Below, one piece after another: positions 39,838 to 49,591 of a stretch of 64,000 bases of DNA. The position numbers and the translations under genes were made by a program. Position 1 is the first letter of the stretch. Each line of letters opens with the position of its first letter. Origin of the DNA: Acerihabitans arboris (GTDB lineage: Bacteria > Pseudomonadota > Gammaproteobacteria > Enterobacterales > Enterobacteriaceae); assembly GCF_010131535.1 (NCBI RefSeq), contig NZ_WUBS01000004.1:124001-188000 (forward strand), given 5' to 3'. A model generated the notes under the pieces. The model saw nothing but the letters and a program-made list of their open reading frames with translations. It searched no databases and was not told the origin of the DNA.

Positions 39838-40929
39838 ATGCCTGCCACTGAAAAAAAAATCCAATGGATTAACTCCCTGAAAGGCATCTGCATCTTGCTG
39901 GTGGTATTAAACCATATCATCACCACCAGCTATATCCCGTCACTTGAGGTTATTGACGCACATATGCTCATCACCAAACTTTGGGTCGGGGTCAACCATT
40001 ACCTGGTGCCGCTGCGCATGCCGGCGTTTTTCTTTATTTCCGGCCTGTTGGCCGCGGATGGCGTCATCAACCGCTCCTGGCGGGAGGTCATGACCAAAAA
40101 ACCGCTTAACCTGCTTTACCTCTACCTGCTCTGGTGCGCCGTGCAGTGGCTGTGCGTGAGCATGATCAACAGGGAGCTGGCGTTCGACGACTGGCGGCTG
40201 ATGGCGCGCAACGCCGCCTATGCGGCCTCCACCGGCCAGTTTCTGCTGTATGTGGCGGCGGCAATGTCCAGCCCCTGGTATCTGTATGCGCTGGCGCTCT
40301 ACTTTGTCGCCTGCAAACTGTGGCGGCGCCATTGGGCAGCGCTGCTGGGAGCGGGCGCGCTGCTGAATTACGCCTGCGTCCTGGGCGCGGTGCCCTGGTG
40401 GGGGCCGGCAAGCGTGGCGCAAAACGGGATTTTCTTTTTTACCGGCTGTTTCCTTGGCGCGCGCATCGTTGCCCTGCTGGCCGCTAACCGCTCCCGCCTG
40501 GCGCTGCTGGCGGCGCTCGGGATCATGGCGCTGATCCATTGGGGATTCGCCATGGATCGGAGCCTGTTTACCAGCGCGCTGGCGGTGTGCGTCGCCATAT
40601 TATGCTGCCAGTGGGTCAACCGTCATTGGTCGTTGTATAACCAGTCGTTGCACACCTTGAATTGGATAGGCAAAAATACCCTGCAGATCTATGTGCTGCA
40701 TAAACTGCTGACCGAACTGCTGGCGGTGCCCATGCTGGGAGCGCTGATGCGCTACCACGCATTCGACCATCACCTGTTCTCGCTGCTGTGGATGACGTTT
40801 TATCCGCTGGCGGCGACCGCGTTATGCACGGCGGGGGCGATTGCCATCTGGTGGGCGCTTAACCGCGGCGTCGGCCGCGTATTGTTCCAGTATCCTTCGC
40901 TGGCGCGCCCGCAAAAGGCGCTTGGCTGA
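39838..40929 (+). CDS. Membrane acyltransferase (acyltransferase-3 family)
   Basis: A 363-residue multi-pass protein with about ten hydrophobic helices. The family signatures are the first-helix LVVLNHI, with the catalytic-type histidine, and LRMPAFFFISGLLAAD. Members of this family acetylate or acylate sugars of lipopolysaccharide, capsule, Nod factors or antibiotics; the acceptor cannot be told. It has a GGGGAG ribosome site and stands alone between dsbB and ycgN, where E. coli carries umuDC and hlyE, a variable spot. Confidence 0.85.
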   Translation: MPATEKKIQWINSLKGICILLVVLNHIITTSYIPSLEVIDAHMLITKLWVGVNHYLVPLRMPAFFFISGLLAADGVINRSWREVMTKKPLNLLYLYLLWCAVQWLCVSMINRELAFDDWRLMARNAAYAASTGQFLLYVAAAMSSPWYLYALALYFVACKLWRRHWAALLGAGALLNYACVLGAVPWWGPASVAQNGIFFFTGCFLGARIVALLAANRSRLALLAALGIMALIHWGFAMDRSLFTSALAVCVAILCCQWVNRHWSLYNQSLHTLNWIGKNTLQIYVLHKLLTELLAVPMLGALMRYHAFDHHLFSLLWMTFYPLAATALCTAGAIAIWWALNRGVGRVLFQYPSLARPQKALG

Positions 40930-40949
40930 AACACGCGGCGAACGGCCGT

Positions 40950-41396
40950 TTACCGCGCCCACGACGGTTTATTCAGGATATGATCCTGCCAGTCGTTGAC
41001 TTCGCTTTCACGCACCGCGATATAACGCACCGAAATACGCTCGCCGTGCATGGCGGCCTTGGAGCCGGTAATCAGCGGATGCCACTGCGGCAGCGGTTTG
41101 CCTTCCTCCTGCAACCGATAGGCGCAGGTGGGCGGCAGCCAGTCGAAGGTGGTGAGGTTCTCGCGCGTGAGCTTGATGCAATCCGGCTCATACTCAAAGC
41201 GGTTATCATAATGGCGACACTGGCAGGTTTTGATATTCAGCTGGTTGCAGGCCACGTTGGTGAAATAGACTTCCTCGGTGTCATCGTCAATCAGCTTATG
41301 CAGGCAGCAGCGGCCGCAGCCATCGCACAACGATTCCCATTCGTCGTCGGTCATCTCGGCCAGGGTTTTTTCTTGCCAAAAAGGGCGGCTTGTCAT
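40950..41396 (-). CDS. ycgN: YcgN, UPF0260 cysteine-cluster protein
   Basis: A 148-residue (149 if the first of two adjacent Met is used) protein with a probable metal site: [12 protein letters not shown], then CNQL, CQCRHY and PDCIKL supply eight cysteines. Function unknown. The C-terminal [13 protein letters not shown] and [10 protein letters not shown] are almost identical to E. coli YcgN. Confidence 0.94.
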   Translation of the reverse strand: MTSRPFWQEKTLAEMTDDEWESLCDGCGRCCLHKLIDDDTEEVYFTNVACNQLNIKTCQCRHYDNRFEYEPDCIKLTRENLTTFDWLPPTCAYRLQEEGKPLPQWHPLITGSKAAMHGERISVRYIAVRESEVNDWQDHILNKPSWAR

Positions 41397-41539
41397 CATG
41401 GTATCCGGTTAGGCGACGGGCGGCACGGGTAAAAAATAGGACCGCGGGATTAAAATGACCGATGTTATCAAGCATTCGGCGGCAGGAAGCTATTTTATTT
41501 GCCGTCTAGCTGTGACGCAAGGCGGCGATGATTTCAGGC

Positions 41540-42196
41540 TCAAATAATACGGGTATCCAGGGTCCGATCGTTCAGGGACACGGAAAGCAGATCGCCCGAC
41601 TGGAGTTTTGCCACGCCCTGCGGCGTGCCGGTCAGGATAATATCGCCGGGACGCAGGGTAAAGAATCGGCTCATATAGGCAATCAACGGCAGGATTGGCG
41701 TGATCATATCCCGCGTATTGCCCTGCTGGCGAATATCGTTATTCACCTTCAGGGTCAGCGTCGCCTGTTGCGCATCGCCGAATTCCGCCACCGGGATAAA
41801 ACCGGAGATGGGGCAGGAGCCGTCAAACCCCTTGGCTTTTTCCCAGGGTTGCCCGGCTTTCTTGAATTTTGCCTGCAATTCCCGCAGCGTCAGGTCGAGC
41901 GCCACCCCGTAGCCGGCGATGGCCCGGGCCACGTGGGCTTCATCGGCATGCTTGAGCGGCATGCCGATCAGGACGGCGAGTTCCACCTCATGGTGCACTT
42001 CCCCCAGTTCGGCGGGAATGGCGATCGGCTGGTGAATATCGCACAAGGCGGTCTCGGGTTTGATAAACAGCACCGGCTCGGTAGGCGTGGCGCTGCCCAT
42101 CTCCTTGATATGATCGGAATAGTTGCTGCCGACGCAGACCACTTTATTCGCGGGGAAATCCAGTAACGCCCCTTGCCAGTCGCGATGTTGATACAT
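41540..42196 (-). CDS. ycgM: YcgM, fumarylacetoacetate hydrolase-family protein
   Basis: A 218-residue hydrolase or decarboxylase-like enzyme. The metal ligands are in EVHHEVELAVLIG and the conserved VVCVGSNYSDH opens the fold. The family includes acylpyruvases and oxaloacetate decarboxylases; E. coli YcgM has no settled role. Gene order ycgN-ycgM-ycgL-min is as in E. coli. Confidence 0.93.
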   Translation of the reverse strand: MYQHRDWQGALLDFPANKVVCVGSNYSDHIKEMGSATPTEPVLFIKPETALCDIHQPIAIPAELGEVHHEVELAVLIGMPLKHADEAHVARAIAGYGVALDLTLRELQAKFKKAGQPWEKAKGFDGSCPISGFIPVAEFGDAQQATLTLKVNNDIRQQGNTRDMITPILPLIAYMSRFFTLRPGDIILTGTPQGVAKLQSGDLLSVSLNDRTLDTRII

Positions 42197-42289
42197 GTCC
42201 TAAGTCTCCTGCCATTAAATGGTGTGTCAAATAAGCATTAGCGCCTGACATCATCATACATCAGTCGCCGAAAAGCTTCACCGTGGCCG

Positions 42290-42613
42290 TTATTTATCCA
42301 GCGCATCCGCCAGCGTGCCGATGCTGATGGCAAAATAATACAAGCGGTTCCAGCGCATCAGGGGGCGGAAATTGTCATAGACCAGGAACGCCCGGCTTTG
42401 GTTGTCGTCCGGGATAATCACCCAGGCGCGCTGCCCCGAGGCCGGCAAGGGACCGCCGTCGGCCAACCGCACGCCCTGCCCGCTCCAGGCGCCCGCCGTT
42501 TGCGCCTGGGCGTCTTTCAGGCCGGCGGCCTGCGCCGGGAATCCCTGCGGCAGGCGTAGCTCTTGTCCCCATCCCTGTCCTGGTTTCCATCCTTCGGTGG
42601 CGGATAATTTCAT
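42290..42613 (-). pseudogene. C-terminal remnant of an MltB/SltB-type lytic murein transglycosylase
   Basis: Only ~107 residues remain. The segment GWKPGQGWGQELRLPQGF and the later RAFLVYDNFRPLMRWNRLYYFAISIGTLAD match the C-terminal part of lytic transglycosylases of the MltB/SltB2 class, normally 340-400 residues long. The N-terminal catalytic domain is missing, and 42614-42790 contains no frame for it. Apparently a large deletion removed the 5' half. The frame may still be translated, but without the catalytic part it should be inactive. E. coli lacks the gene here. Confidence 0.72.
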
Positions 42614-42790
42614 GGGCAGTTTCCTTAGCGCGTTTTTTTTTGCGCGGGGCCGCCCGCGCAGCCGAGTTATTATTATAGGTACTTTTTACAGCGCGGCGAT
42701 GCGGCAATATAGAACCTGGCGATAACGCTGCTATATAGCACATCCGATAGCATGACCCGGGCGCATTGACCGCCAATAGTGGATCAATGA

Positions 42791-43066
42791 TCAGCTATTT
42801 TGGGCGGCCTTATGATGCTGCGCCAATAAATTTTCGATGGGTGGCGGCAATTGCAGATAAAAGCCCTGGTCGGCCAGGCTTTGTTTTACTTTATTTATAT
42901 CCGCCGCGACCAGTTTTTTGCTACCATTTAATGGGAATAGCATGGACAATACCGGTTTGCCGAATCGGGCCATTAAATCAGGCGGCACCCGGGAAAAATC
43001 ATCTTTTTTCTCGATATAAAGATAGGTTTGATCTTGTTTGGTACTTCGGTAGATCACACAAAACAT
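42791..43066 (-). CDS. ycgL: YcgL domain protein
   Basis: A 91-residue small conserved protein (DUF709), function unknown. It begins [28 protein letters not shown] and contains the conserved PDLMARFG-like and LVAADINKV segments. It is divergent from minC, as in E. coli. Confidence 0.94.
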   Translation of the reverse strand: MFCVIYRSTKQDQTYLYIEKKDDFSRVPPDLMARFGKPVLSMLFPLNGSKKLVAADINKVKQSLADQGFYLQLPPPIENLLAQHHKAAQNS

Positions 43067-43201
43067 ATTTTTTACCCGGTTTACATGGTTTAGTGTCTTG
43101 CCTGTATATAGCAGTAACTATAACATGCATGCAGTGCTTCGGAATATCGCTTACCGGTAGCTTGCCGGGAAAATACATGAGTCAAGACTGAGTCAGGATA
43201 G

Positions 43202-43879
43202 ATGTCACAGACGCCCATTGAGTTAAAAGGCAGTAGTTTTACCCTATCGGTAATTCATGTACATGACGCCCAGCCTGAGGATATCCGTCAGGCATTACAG
43301 GAAAAAATCGAACAGGCGCCTGCTTTTCTGAAGGATGCTCCGGTGGTCATAAACGTCGCCACCCTGACACGGGATACGGACTGGGAGCAGCTGCGGCAGA
43401 CCTTTCTGGACACCGGCCTGCACGTGGTCGGCGTCAGCGGATGCAAGGACGACCGGCTGAAAAAAGCCATTGTCCGCAGCGGCCTGCCGTTGCTGAACGA
43501 AGGCAAGCCGCAAAAACGCGCAGCGCCGCCGGCCGCCCCGGCGGCGGCGCTGAAGACCCGGCGCGTGGATACCCCGGTACGCTCCGGCCAGCAGATTTAC
43601 GCGCGCGATTGCGATCTGATCGTGACCAGTAGCGTCAGCGCCGGGGCCGAACTTATTGCCGACGGCAATATACATATTTATGGCATGATGCGAGGCAGGG
43701 CTTTAGCAGGCGCGTCGGGAGATGCGCAATGCCAGATTTTCTGTACCCATCTTTCCCCTGAACTCGTTTCCATTGCCGGTCAGTATTGGTTAAGCGATCA
43801 AATCCCGGCTGAGTACGCGGGCAAAGCCGCCCGACTCAGCCTGAAAGATAATACGCTAACCATTCAACCGCTAAATTAA
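43202..43879 (+). CDS. minC: Septum-site determining protein MinC
   Basis: A 225-residue FtsZ inhibitor. The N-terminal domain (about 1-105) blocks FtsZ polymers, a Pro/Ala-rich linker follows, and the C-terminal beta-helix (from about 115: [36 protein letters not shown]) dimerises and binds MinD. It is the first gene of minCDE; 22 bases separate it from minD. Confidence 0.97.
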   Translation: MSQTPIELKGSSFTLSVIHVHDAQPEDIRQALQEKIEQAPAFLKDAPVVINVATLTRDTDWEQLRQTFLDTGLHVVGVSGCKDDRLKKAIVRSGLPLLNEGKPQKRAAPPAAPAAALKTRRVDTPVRSGQQIYARDCDLIVTSSVSAGAELIADGNIHIYGMMRGRALAGASGDAQCQIFCTHLSPELVSIAGQYWLSDQIPAEYAGKAARLSLKDNTLTIQPLN

Positions 43880-43901
43880 GCCCTTGACAAGGAATCCATT
43901 T

Positions 43902-44714
43902 ATGGCACGCATTATAGTTGTTACTTCGGGCAAAGGGGGCGTTGGCAAGACCACATCAAGCGCGGCCATTGCCACCGGTTTAGCCCGGAAAGGTAAAAAG
44001 ACGGTGGTGATTGATTTTGATATCGGCTTACGCAACCTTGACCTTATCATGGGCTGCGAGCGGCGCGTGGTGTATGATTTTGTGAATGTCATCCAGGGTG
44101 ACGCCACCCTGAACCAGGCGCTGATCAAAGATAAGCGCACCGACAATCTGTATATCCTGCCGGCCTCGCAAACCCGGGATAAGGATGCCCTGACCCGCGA
44201 GGGCGTCGAAAAAATCCTGGCCGACCTCGGGGAGATGAATTTTGATTTCGTGGTCTGCGATTCACCGGCCGGCATCGAGACCGGCGCGCTGATGGCGCTC
44301 TATTTTGCCGATGAGGCCATTATCACCACCAACCCGGAAGTCTCGTCGGTACGCGACTCGGACCGTATCCTCGGCATATTGTCGTCAAAGTCCCGCCGCG
44401 CCGAAAACGGCCAGGACCCGATTGAGGAACATCTGCTGCTGACCCGCTATAACCCCGGACGCGTAAACCGGGGCGATATGCTCAGCATGGAAGATGTGAT
44501 TGAAATACTGCGAATTCCCCTGCTGGGCGTCATCCCCGAGGATCAGTCCGTGCTGCGGGCTTCCAACCAGGGTGAGCCGGTGATACTTGATGTGGAGTCT
44601 GATGCCGGCAAGGCCTATTCGGATACGGTAGATCGCCTGTTAGGAGAAGAACGTCCCTTCCGCTTCATTGAAGAAGAGAAGAAGGGTTTCTTAAAACGCC
44701 TGTTTGGGGGATAA
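43902..44714 (+). CDS. minD: Septum-site determining ATPase MinD
   Basis: A 270-residue ATPase that recruits MinC to the membrane and oscillates between poles. The deviant Walker A is TSGKGGVGKTT at residues 8-18. The C-terminal amphipathic membrane-targeting helix is EEKKGFLKRLFGG. ATG 43902 (MARIIVV) is used instead of the frame's upstream Met because it matches the family and has an AAGGAA site. Confidence 0.98.
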   Translation: MARIIVVTSGKGGVGKTTSSAAIATGLARKGKKTVVIDFDIGLRNLDLIMGCERRVVYDFVNVIQGDATLNQALIKDKRTDNLYILPASQTRDKDALTREGVEKILADLGEMNFDFVVCDSPAGIETGALMALYFADEAIITTNPEVSSVRDSDRILGILSSKSRRAENGQDPIEEHLLLTRYNPGRVNRGDMLSMEDVIEILRIPLLGVIPEDQSVLRASNQGEPVILDVESDAGKAYSDTVDRLLGEERPFRFIEEEKKGFLKRLFGG

Positions 44715-44717
44715 ACC

Positions 44718-44987
44718 ATGGCCTTACTCGATTTTTTTCTCTCCCGCAAAAAAACGACAGCCAATATAGCCAAGGAAAGGCTGCAAATTATCGTTGCGGA
44801 ACGCCGGCGGGGCGATAGCGAGCCTCATTATCTGCCGCAGTTGAAACGCGACATTCTGGAAGTCATTTGCAGGTATGTACAGATCGACCCTGAAATGGTC
44901 TCCGTGCAACTCGAGCAGCGGGAAGGAGATATCTCCATCCTGGAGCTGAACGTGACGCTGCCGGAAGCGGAAGAAACACCGAAATGA
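44718..44987 (+). CDS. minE: Cell division topological specificity factor MinE
   Basis: An 89-residue protein that drives MinD ATPase and the pole-to-pole wave. Residues 1-12 ([12 protein letters not shown]) are the membrane helix, 13-30 the MinD-binding region, and the rest the dimer domain. It starts 3 bases after the minD stop. The stem TCCCCCTGC/GCAGGGGGA at 45002-45023 lies just behind it. Confidence 0.98.
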   Translation: MALLDFFLSRKKTTANIAKERLQIIVAERRRGDSEPHYLPQLKRDILEVICRYVQIDPEMVSVQLEQREGDISILELNVTLPEAEETPK

Positions 44988-45001
44988 TACCGAGCCAATA
45001 A

Positions 45002-45023
45002 TCCCCCTGCTGTTGCAGGGGGA
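45002..45023. terminator. Stem-loop between minE and rnd
   Basis: The perfect 9-bp stem TCCCCCTGC/GCAGGGGGA with a TGTT tetraloop lies in the convergent gap. No T tract, so it may work with Rho or protect the 3' end. Confidence 0.6.
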
Positions 45024-45053
45024 CGCATTACCGCGTTCCGCGCACGAAGGTTA

Positions 45054-46208
45054 TTACAATGCCGAAGGCAGGTCCGTGGTGGCCGTTGCGCCATCGAGTA
45101 TTCCACGCAGCCGCGCCCCGAACAACCTTTCCCGCCAGCCGCTGAGCAATTCAGGCGTGCGTTGTCCCGGCGTCAATCGCCAATGCCAGGTTAATAATTG
45201 GTTGATCTGCCTGCGCGAGGCCAGCAGCTCCACGCTTAAACCCGATTCCTGGCTGGCGACGGCGATATGTTCCTTGATGGTCTTGAACATAACGCGGTAG
45301 CCGGGCTTATCGATAAGATTAACCAACGGTTCCGGCAGCTCGTCATCGGCCATGGCTTCCGCTTCCTGCACCAGTTGGATCAATATCCTGCCATGATAAC
45401 GGATTTCCGGCCCGCTGAGCCCCAGTTTATCCAGTTCGCCCAGCGAACCGGGCATGTAGCGCGCCACCTGCCATAAATTCTCTTCACGCACGACAAAATT
45501 GACCGCCATATCCCGCTCACGCGCCTTGCGCAAGCGCCAGGAGGCCAGCTTTTGCAGACAGGCCAACTGCCGGGTGCGCAGCTGCCAGGCATTGCCGATA
45601 TCGCGATAAGCCAGCTCCGGGTCGACGATGTCCTGGCGGCGCTGGCACAGGGCGTCGCATTCCTGCCGCGCCGCGTCGGTCCATCCCGCCAGTTCGGTTT
45701 CCTGGATCAGCCGATCGGCCATCGGCAGCAGCCAGAACACGTCGGCGGCGGCATAGTCGCACTGCCTGGCGCTCAGCGGCCGGGCCAGCCAATCGGTGCG
45801 GGACTCGCTTTTATCCAGCACCACCTGCTGGTATTCGGCCACCAGCGCGGCAAAACCACTGGACAGCGCCCGACCGTTAAATGCGGCCAGGACCTGGGTA
45901 TCGAGCATCGGCACCGGCATCTGGTCAAACGAGTGCAAAAACACTTCCAGGTCTTCGCTGCAGGCGTGCAGGATTTTCACTACCCGCCGGTCGGCGAGCA
46001 GATCGCGAAACGGCTGCCATTGTCCGATAGCCAGCGGATCGATAAGTGATAACGTTTCGCCATCAAATAATTGAATCAATCCCAACTGTGGATAGTAGGT
46101 GCGGGTGCGGACAAATTCGGTATCCAGCGCAACCCGATCGTGAAGGCGGGCAAGCTCGCATATCCGTTGTAAATCGTCATCATTGGTTATTAATTGGTAA
46201 TTTGACAC
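45054..46208 (-). CDS. rnd: Ribonuclease D
   Basis: A 384-residue 3'-5' exoribonuclease that trims tRNA 3' ends. The DEDD motifs appear as LDTEFVRT (residues 29-36), the Asp of HACSEDLEVF, and YAAADVFWLLPM. Two HRDC domains follow. The start is GTG (E. coli rnd uses UUG), with only a weak AGAGAAC site. The gene follows fadD by 38 bases on the same strand. Confidence 0.96.
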   Translation of the reverse strand: MSNYQLITNDDDLQRICELARLHDRVALDTEFVRTRTYYPQLGLIQLFDGETLSLIDPLAIGQWQPFRDLLADRRVVKILHACSEDLEVFLHSFDQMPVPMLDTQVLAAFNGRALSSGFAALVAEYQQVVLDKSESRTDWLARPLSARQCDYAAADVFWLLPMADRLIQETELAGWTDAARQECDALCQRRQDIVDPELAYRDIGNAWQLRTRQLACLQKLASWRLRKARERDMAVNFVVREENLWQVARYMPGSLGELDKLGLSGPEIRYHGRILIQLVQEAEAMADDELPEPLVNLIDKPGYRVMFKTIKEHIAVASQESGLSVELLASRRQINQLLTWHWRLTPGQRTPELLSGWRERLFGARLRGILDGATATTDLPSAL

Positions 46209-46246
46209 AGAGTTCTCTTACTGTAAGTCATGGCGGCAAATAGAGC

Positions 46247-47938
46247 TTAGCGGTTTTCATCGCGTAATTGCTTGCGCAAAATTTTGCCTACGTTGGATTT
46301 AGGTAACGCGTCGCGGAACTCCACCAGTTTGGGCATCTTATAGCCGGTCAGGTACAATCGGCAATGGCTCAGGAGTTCCTCGCGGGTCAGGGACGGCTCT
46401 TTTTTTACCACGAAGATTTTTACCGCTTCGCCGGACTCATCGCTTGGCACGCCAACCGCCGCCGCCTCAAGCACCTTAGGATGCCGGACCACCGCATCCT
46501 CTATTTCATTGGGGAAGACATTGAAGCCGGACACCAGGATCATATCCTTCTTGCGATCCACGATGCGAACGAAGCCTTGTTGATCCACTGTAACGATATC
46601 CCCGGTAGAAAGCCAGCCGTCTTTAAGCGTCTCGGCGGTGGCCTGCGGCTGGCGCCAATAGCCGGCCATGACCTGCGGGCCCTTGATCAGCAGTTCTCCC
46701 GGCAGGCCGGGGGACACGCTATTCCCGTCCCCGTCCACCAGCCGGATGTCGGTGGACGGCACCGGCAGGCCGATGCTGCCGCTGAAATGCTTCAAATCAT
46801 AGGGATTGCCGGACACCAGTGGCGAGCATTCGGTCAGTCCATAGCCTTCCAGCAGATGTTTGCCGGTCAGCGCATGCCAGTCGTCCGCCACCGGCTGCTG
46901 CAATGACATCCCCCCGCCCACCGACAAATGCAGCGAGGTAAAGTCCAGGCCGCGGAACGCCACGTTATGCAACAAGGCGTTAAACAGCGTGTTCACACCG
47001 GAAATGGCGGTGAAATGATGGCGTCGCATGGCCTTGACCATCGACGCTAAATCCCTGGCGTCGGTAATCAGCAGGTTGCAGCCGCCCATTTCCACGAACA
47101 GCAGGCAGTTTACCAACAGGGCAAAGATATGGTAGAGCGGCAGGGCGGTGACCATCAGTTCATGGCCCAGGGTCAAAATCGGCCCATAGGCGGCTTTTGC
47201 CTGTTCCAGGTTGGCGAGGATATTGCGGTGGGTGAGCATGGCCCCTTTCGACGCCCCGGTGGTGCCGCCGGTATACTGCAGGAAGGCCAGATCGTCCCCG
47301 CCGATGAGCGGCGGGCTGAAATCCAGGCGGCGCCCGGCGCGCAGGACATGCTGGTAGGAAACCGCCAGCGGCAGGCGGTATGGCGGCACCTTGCGCTTGA
47401 GGTATTTTACCGCCCCATTGATGATAGCCCGTTTCAGGGGCGGGAAATGATCGCCAATGCGCGTGAGTATCACCTGGCGAACCGGCACATCGTTCAGCAC
47501 CTGTTCCAGGGTGTGGGCAAAATTGTCGACGATGACGATGGCGGCGGCGCCGCTGTCGTCGAGCTGGTGGCGCAGTTCGGCGGGGGTGTAGAGCGGATTG
47601 ACGTTCACCACCACCATGGCGGCGCGCAGGATGCCGAACAGCGCCACCGGATACTGCAGCAGGTTGGGCATCATCAGCGCAACGCGATCCCCCGGGCGCA
47701 GGCCTGACTGCTGCAGGTAGGCGGCAAACGCCAGGCTGTGCTCATCGAGCTGGCGAAATGTCAGGGTTTCGCCCATGTTGATAAAGGCCGGCAGTTCGGC
47801 GAAACGACGTACGGCGTTAGCGAACAACCCCGACAGCGAACCGTAACGATCGGGATCGATTTCCGTCGGCACCTCGGGCGGATAACGCGCCGTCCATACT
47901 CTCTCCATGGCCTGCCCTGCGATGTTCGGTGTGCTCAT
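46247..47938 (-). CDS. fadD: Long-chain acyl-CoA synthetase
   Basis: A 563-residue AMP-forming ligase that activates imported fatty acids at the inner membrane for beta-oxidation. The ATP/AMP signature is [18 protein letters not shown], and the fatty-acid signature is [20 protein letters not shown]. Length equals E. coli FadD within two residues. It should be repressed by FadR, whose gene is in this window, but I could not find a convincing FadR box by eye; a 7-bp dyad CGTTACC/GGTAACG occurs at 47961-47980. Confidence 0.97.
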   Translation of the reverse strand: MSTPNIAGQAMERVWTARYPPEVPTEIDPDRYGSLSGLFANAVRRFAELPAFINMGETLTFRQLDEHSLAFAAYLQQSGLRPGDRVALMMPNLLQYPVALFGILRAAMVVVNVNPLYTPAELRHQLDDSGAAAIVIVDNFAHTLEQVLNDVPVRQVILTRIGDHFPPLKRAIINGAVKYLKRKVPPYRLPLAVSYQHVLRAGRRLDFSPPLIGGDDLAFLQYTGGTTGASKGAMLTHRNILANLEQAKAAYGPILTLGHELMVTALPLYHIFALLVNCLLFVEMGGCNLLITDARDLASMVKAMRRHHFTAISGVNTLFNALLHNVAFRGLDFTSLHLSVGGGMSLQQPVADDWHALTGKHLLEGYGLTECSPLVSGNPYDLKHFSGSIGLPVPSTDIRLVDGDGNSVSPGLPGELLIKGPQVMAGYWRQPQATAETLKDGWLSTGDIVTVDQQGFVRIVDRKKDMILVSGFNVFPNEIEDAVVRHPKVLEAAAVGVPSDESGEAVKIFVVKKEPSLTREELLSHCRLYLTGYKMPKLVEFRDALPKSNVGKILRKQLRDENR

Positions 47939-48029
47939 AATCGCCCCACGTTGCCTGAGTCGTTACCTTTAAGGGTAACGGAACCCGACACCCCGGGGGC
48001 AAACGATATCAGGATTGAGCGATGCATCA

Positions 48030-48629
48030 CTATTCGGTGAGTACGGTTTCCACCTGCGCACTGCCGAAACCATAGCCGTAGCCCCAGTCAGGCCCCCAGC
48101 CGCGGCCGTAGCGTCCGCCCCAGCCCCAGGGCGACATCGGCGGTCCCATCGGCGCCACCACCTGCTGCGTCAGCTGCCAGCGTTTGTAACCGTCGGCGCG
48201 CACCACCACGAAGGTATAGTCGGCCTTATCGACGACGCCTTTTTCCGTGCCGGTGATTGGACCGACCACCGTGACCCACTGACGATTAAAATCCGTCGGC
48301 TCGAGGAAGCCGTTGACATAGGCCACCACCCGGCCGTTGGAGGGCTGGTGCAGTGTCGGGCGCGCCGAATCGTCCAGCGGCACCGAGGCTATTTCCAGCC
48401 GGGTGCGCCCGTTGAGATTGGTGACCTTGACCACTTTGCCGCCGAAGCGGGATTCCTGGCCGACATACAGGGACGGCGCGTTGAGCACGCGTACCAGATC
48501 CTGCTGTGGCGTGGGCGAGGTGCCGCGAACGGCATCCGGCACCGTGGCGCAACCCGACAGCACCAGGACCAGGGCGGTCCAGGGAAAACGCCGGCGCCCG
48601 GCGCCGGAGACCATCATTTGCATTAACAT
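48030..48629 (-). CDS. yeaY: YeaY, Slp-family outer-membrane lipoprotein
   Basis: A 199-residue lipoprotein precursor. The signal peptide ends in the lipobox LVLSGC at about residues 22-27. The mature part has the Slp fold ([26 protein letters not shown]), and the C-terminus is Gly/Trp/Tyr-rich. Function unknown; E. coli YeaY is sigma-E-controlled. Several N-terminal Met codons make the exact start uncertain. Confidence 0.9.
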   Translation of the reverse strand: MLMQMMVSGAGRRRFPWTALVLVLSGCATVPDAVRGTSPTPQQDLVRVLNAPSLYVGQESRFGGKVVKVTNLNGRTRLEIASVPLDDSARPTLHQPSNGRVVAYVNGFLEPTDFNRQWVTVVGPITGTEKGVVDKADYTFVVVRADGYKRWQLTQQVVAPMGPPMSPWGWGGRYGRGWGPDWGYGYGFGSAQVETVLTE

Positions 48630-48801
48630 CTTGCGCTAAATTCCCCATACCCGTTGTCGCCAATCCGGCTTGTTGGTTACGCTTTTTGCTACATCACATC
48701 CCAGGCTACTTATTCTAAGCACGGGTTTTGAGCGCGGATTTTTCAACGCCGGCAATTCATAGGATATTACTTTGACCCGCGGCGACAGCATAAGTTGCTA
48801 T

Positions 48802-49503
48802 TTATCCGCGTCCCGGAAGCTTTTTCCAGGTGACCTCGTTACGCAGGTAGGTGGGCGCCTGTAATTCCACCGCCAGCGCCCCGCCCTCCGATAAGCTTAG
48901 CACCGCCAGCGGCAGCATATCCACGGCCGCCGGCAGTTGCGTATGGCCGTCGACCAGCCGAACCTGGGGGTGGGCGACAAGCCCGGGATAGGTTTGCCAC
49001 CCGGTACCGGCGGTGGCCCAGGTGCCGGCCAGATCGGCGGCTGCCGGCGCCAACTGCGCCGGTTTAAGCACTTTTTCGCTCGCTTCACCCTGCCAGCCGC
49101 CGTTGTGGCCGCGCCGGTACCGCGCCCAGTAAACCTCACCCATGCGGGCGTCGATGGCGCAAAGCACCTGGCTGACGCCGGACCGGCGCCAGGCGCCCTG
49201 CGCCAGCGCCGCCAGGGTCGAGACGCCGATCATGGGCAGTTCGGCGCCCAGCGCCAGCCCCTGGGCGATGCCGATGCCGATGCGCACGCCGGTAAAACTG
49301 CCGGGGCCGCGGCCATAGGCCAAGGCGTCAAGCTGCGTAAGTTCGATGCCGGCTTCCGCCAGTAGGCTGTCGACCATCGGCAGGATGCGCCGGGTGTGCT
49401 CGCGGGGACAGATAGCAAAACGTTCGCTGATTTCACCGTCAATCCAAAGCGCCGCGGAACAGGCTTCAGTCGCGGTATCAAGGGCTAAAATTCGCGTAGA
49501 CAT
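48802..49503 (-). CDS. tsaB: tRNA threonylcarbamoyladenosine protein TsaB
   Basis: A 233-residue partner of TsaD and TsaE in making the t6A base of tRNAs reading ANN codons. The ASKHA-fold start [15 protein letters not shown] and the motif [13 protein letters not shown] are typical. The start at 49503 (MSTRILALD) matches the family; the 12 codons before it are excluded. The order yoaA-tsaB-yeaY-fadD is as in E. coli. Confidence 0.95.
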   Translation of the reverse strand: MSTRILALDTATEACSAALWIDGEISERFAICPREHTRRILPMVDSLLAEAGIELTQLDALAYGRGPGSFTGVRIGIGIAQGLALGAELPMIGVSTLAALAQGAWRRSGVSQVLCAIDARMGEVYWARYRRGHNGGWQGEASEKVLKPAQLAPAAADLAGTWATAGTGWQTYPGLVAHPQVRLVDGHTQLPAAVDMLPLAVLSLSEGGALAVELQAPTYLRNEVTWKKLPGRG

Positions 49504-49591
49504 GCCAAACCTCAGGCGGGTGTAAAAGACTCGAGCCAAATCGGGCGGATATCATAACATACCCGCCGGGGCAAAGGGATACGCCGCGCGC

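Noticed and set aside
46201-46260. U-rich translation enhancer before rnd as in E. coli
   Set aside because: No U tract is present upstream of the GTG start here.
47939-48029. FadR operator upstream of fadD
   Set aside because: No stretch matches the TGGTC-type FadR box well enough by eye; the CGTTACC/GGTAACG dyad does not resemble it.
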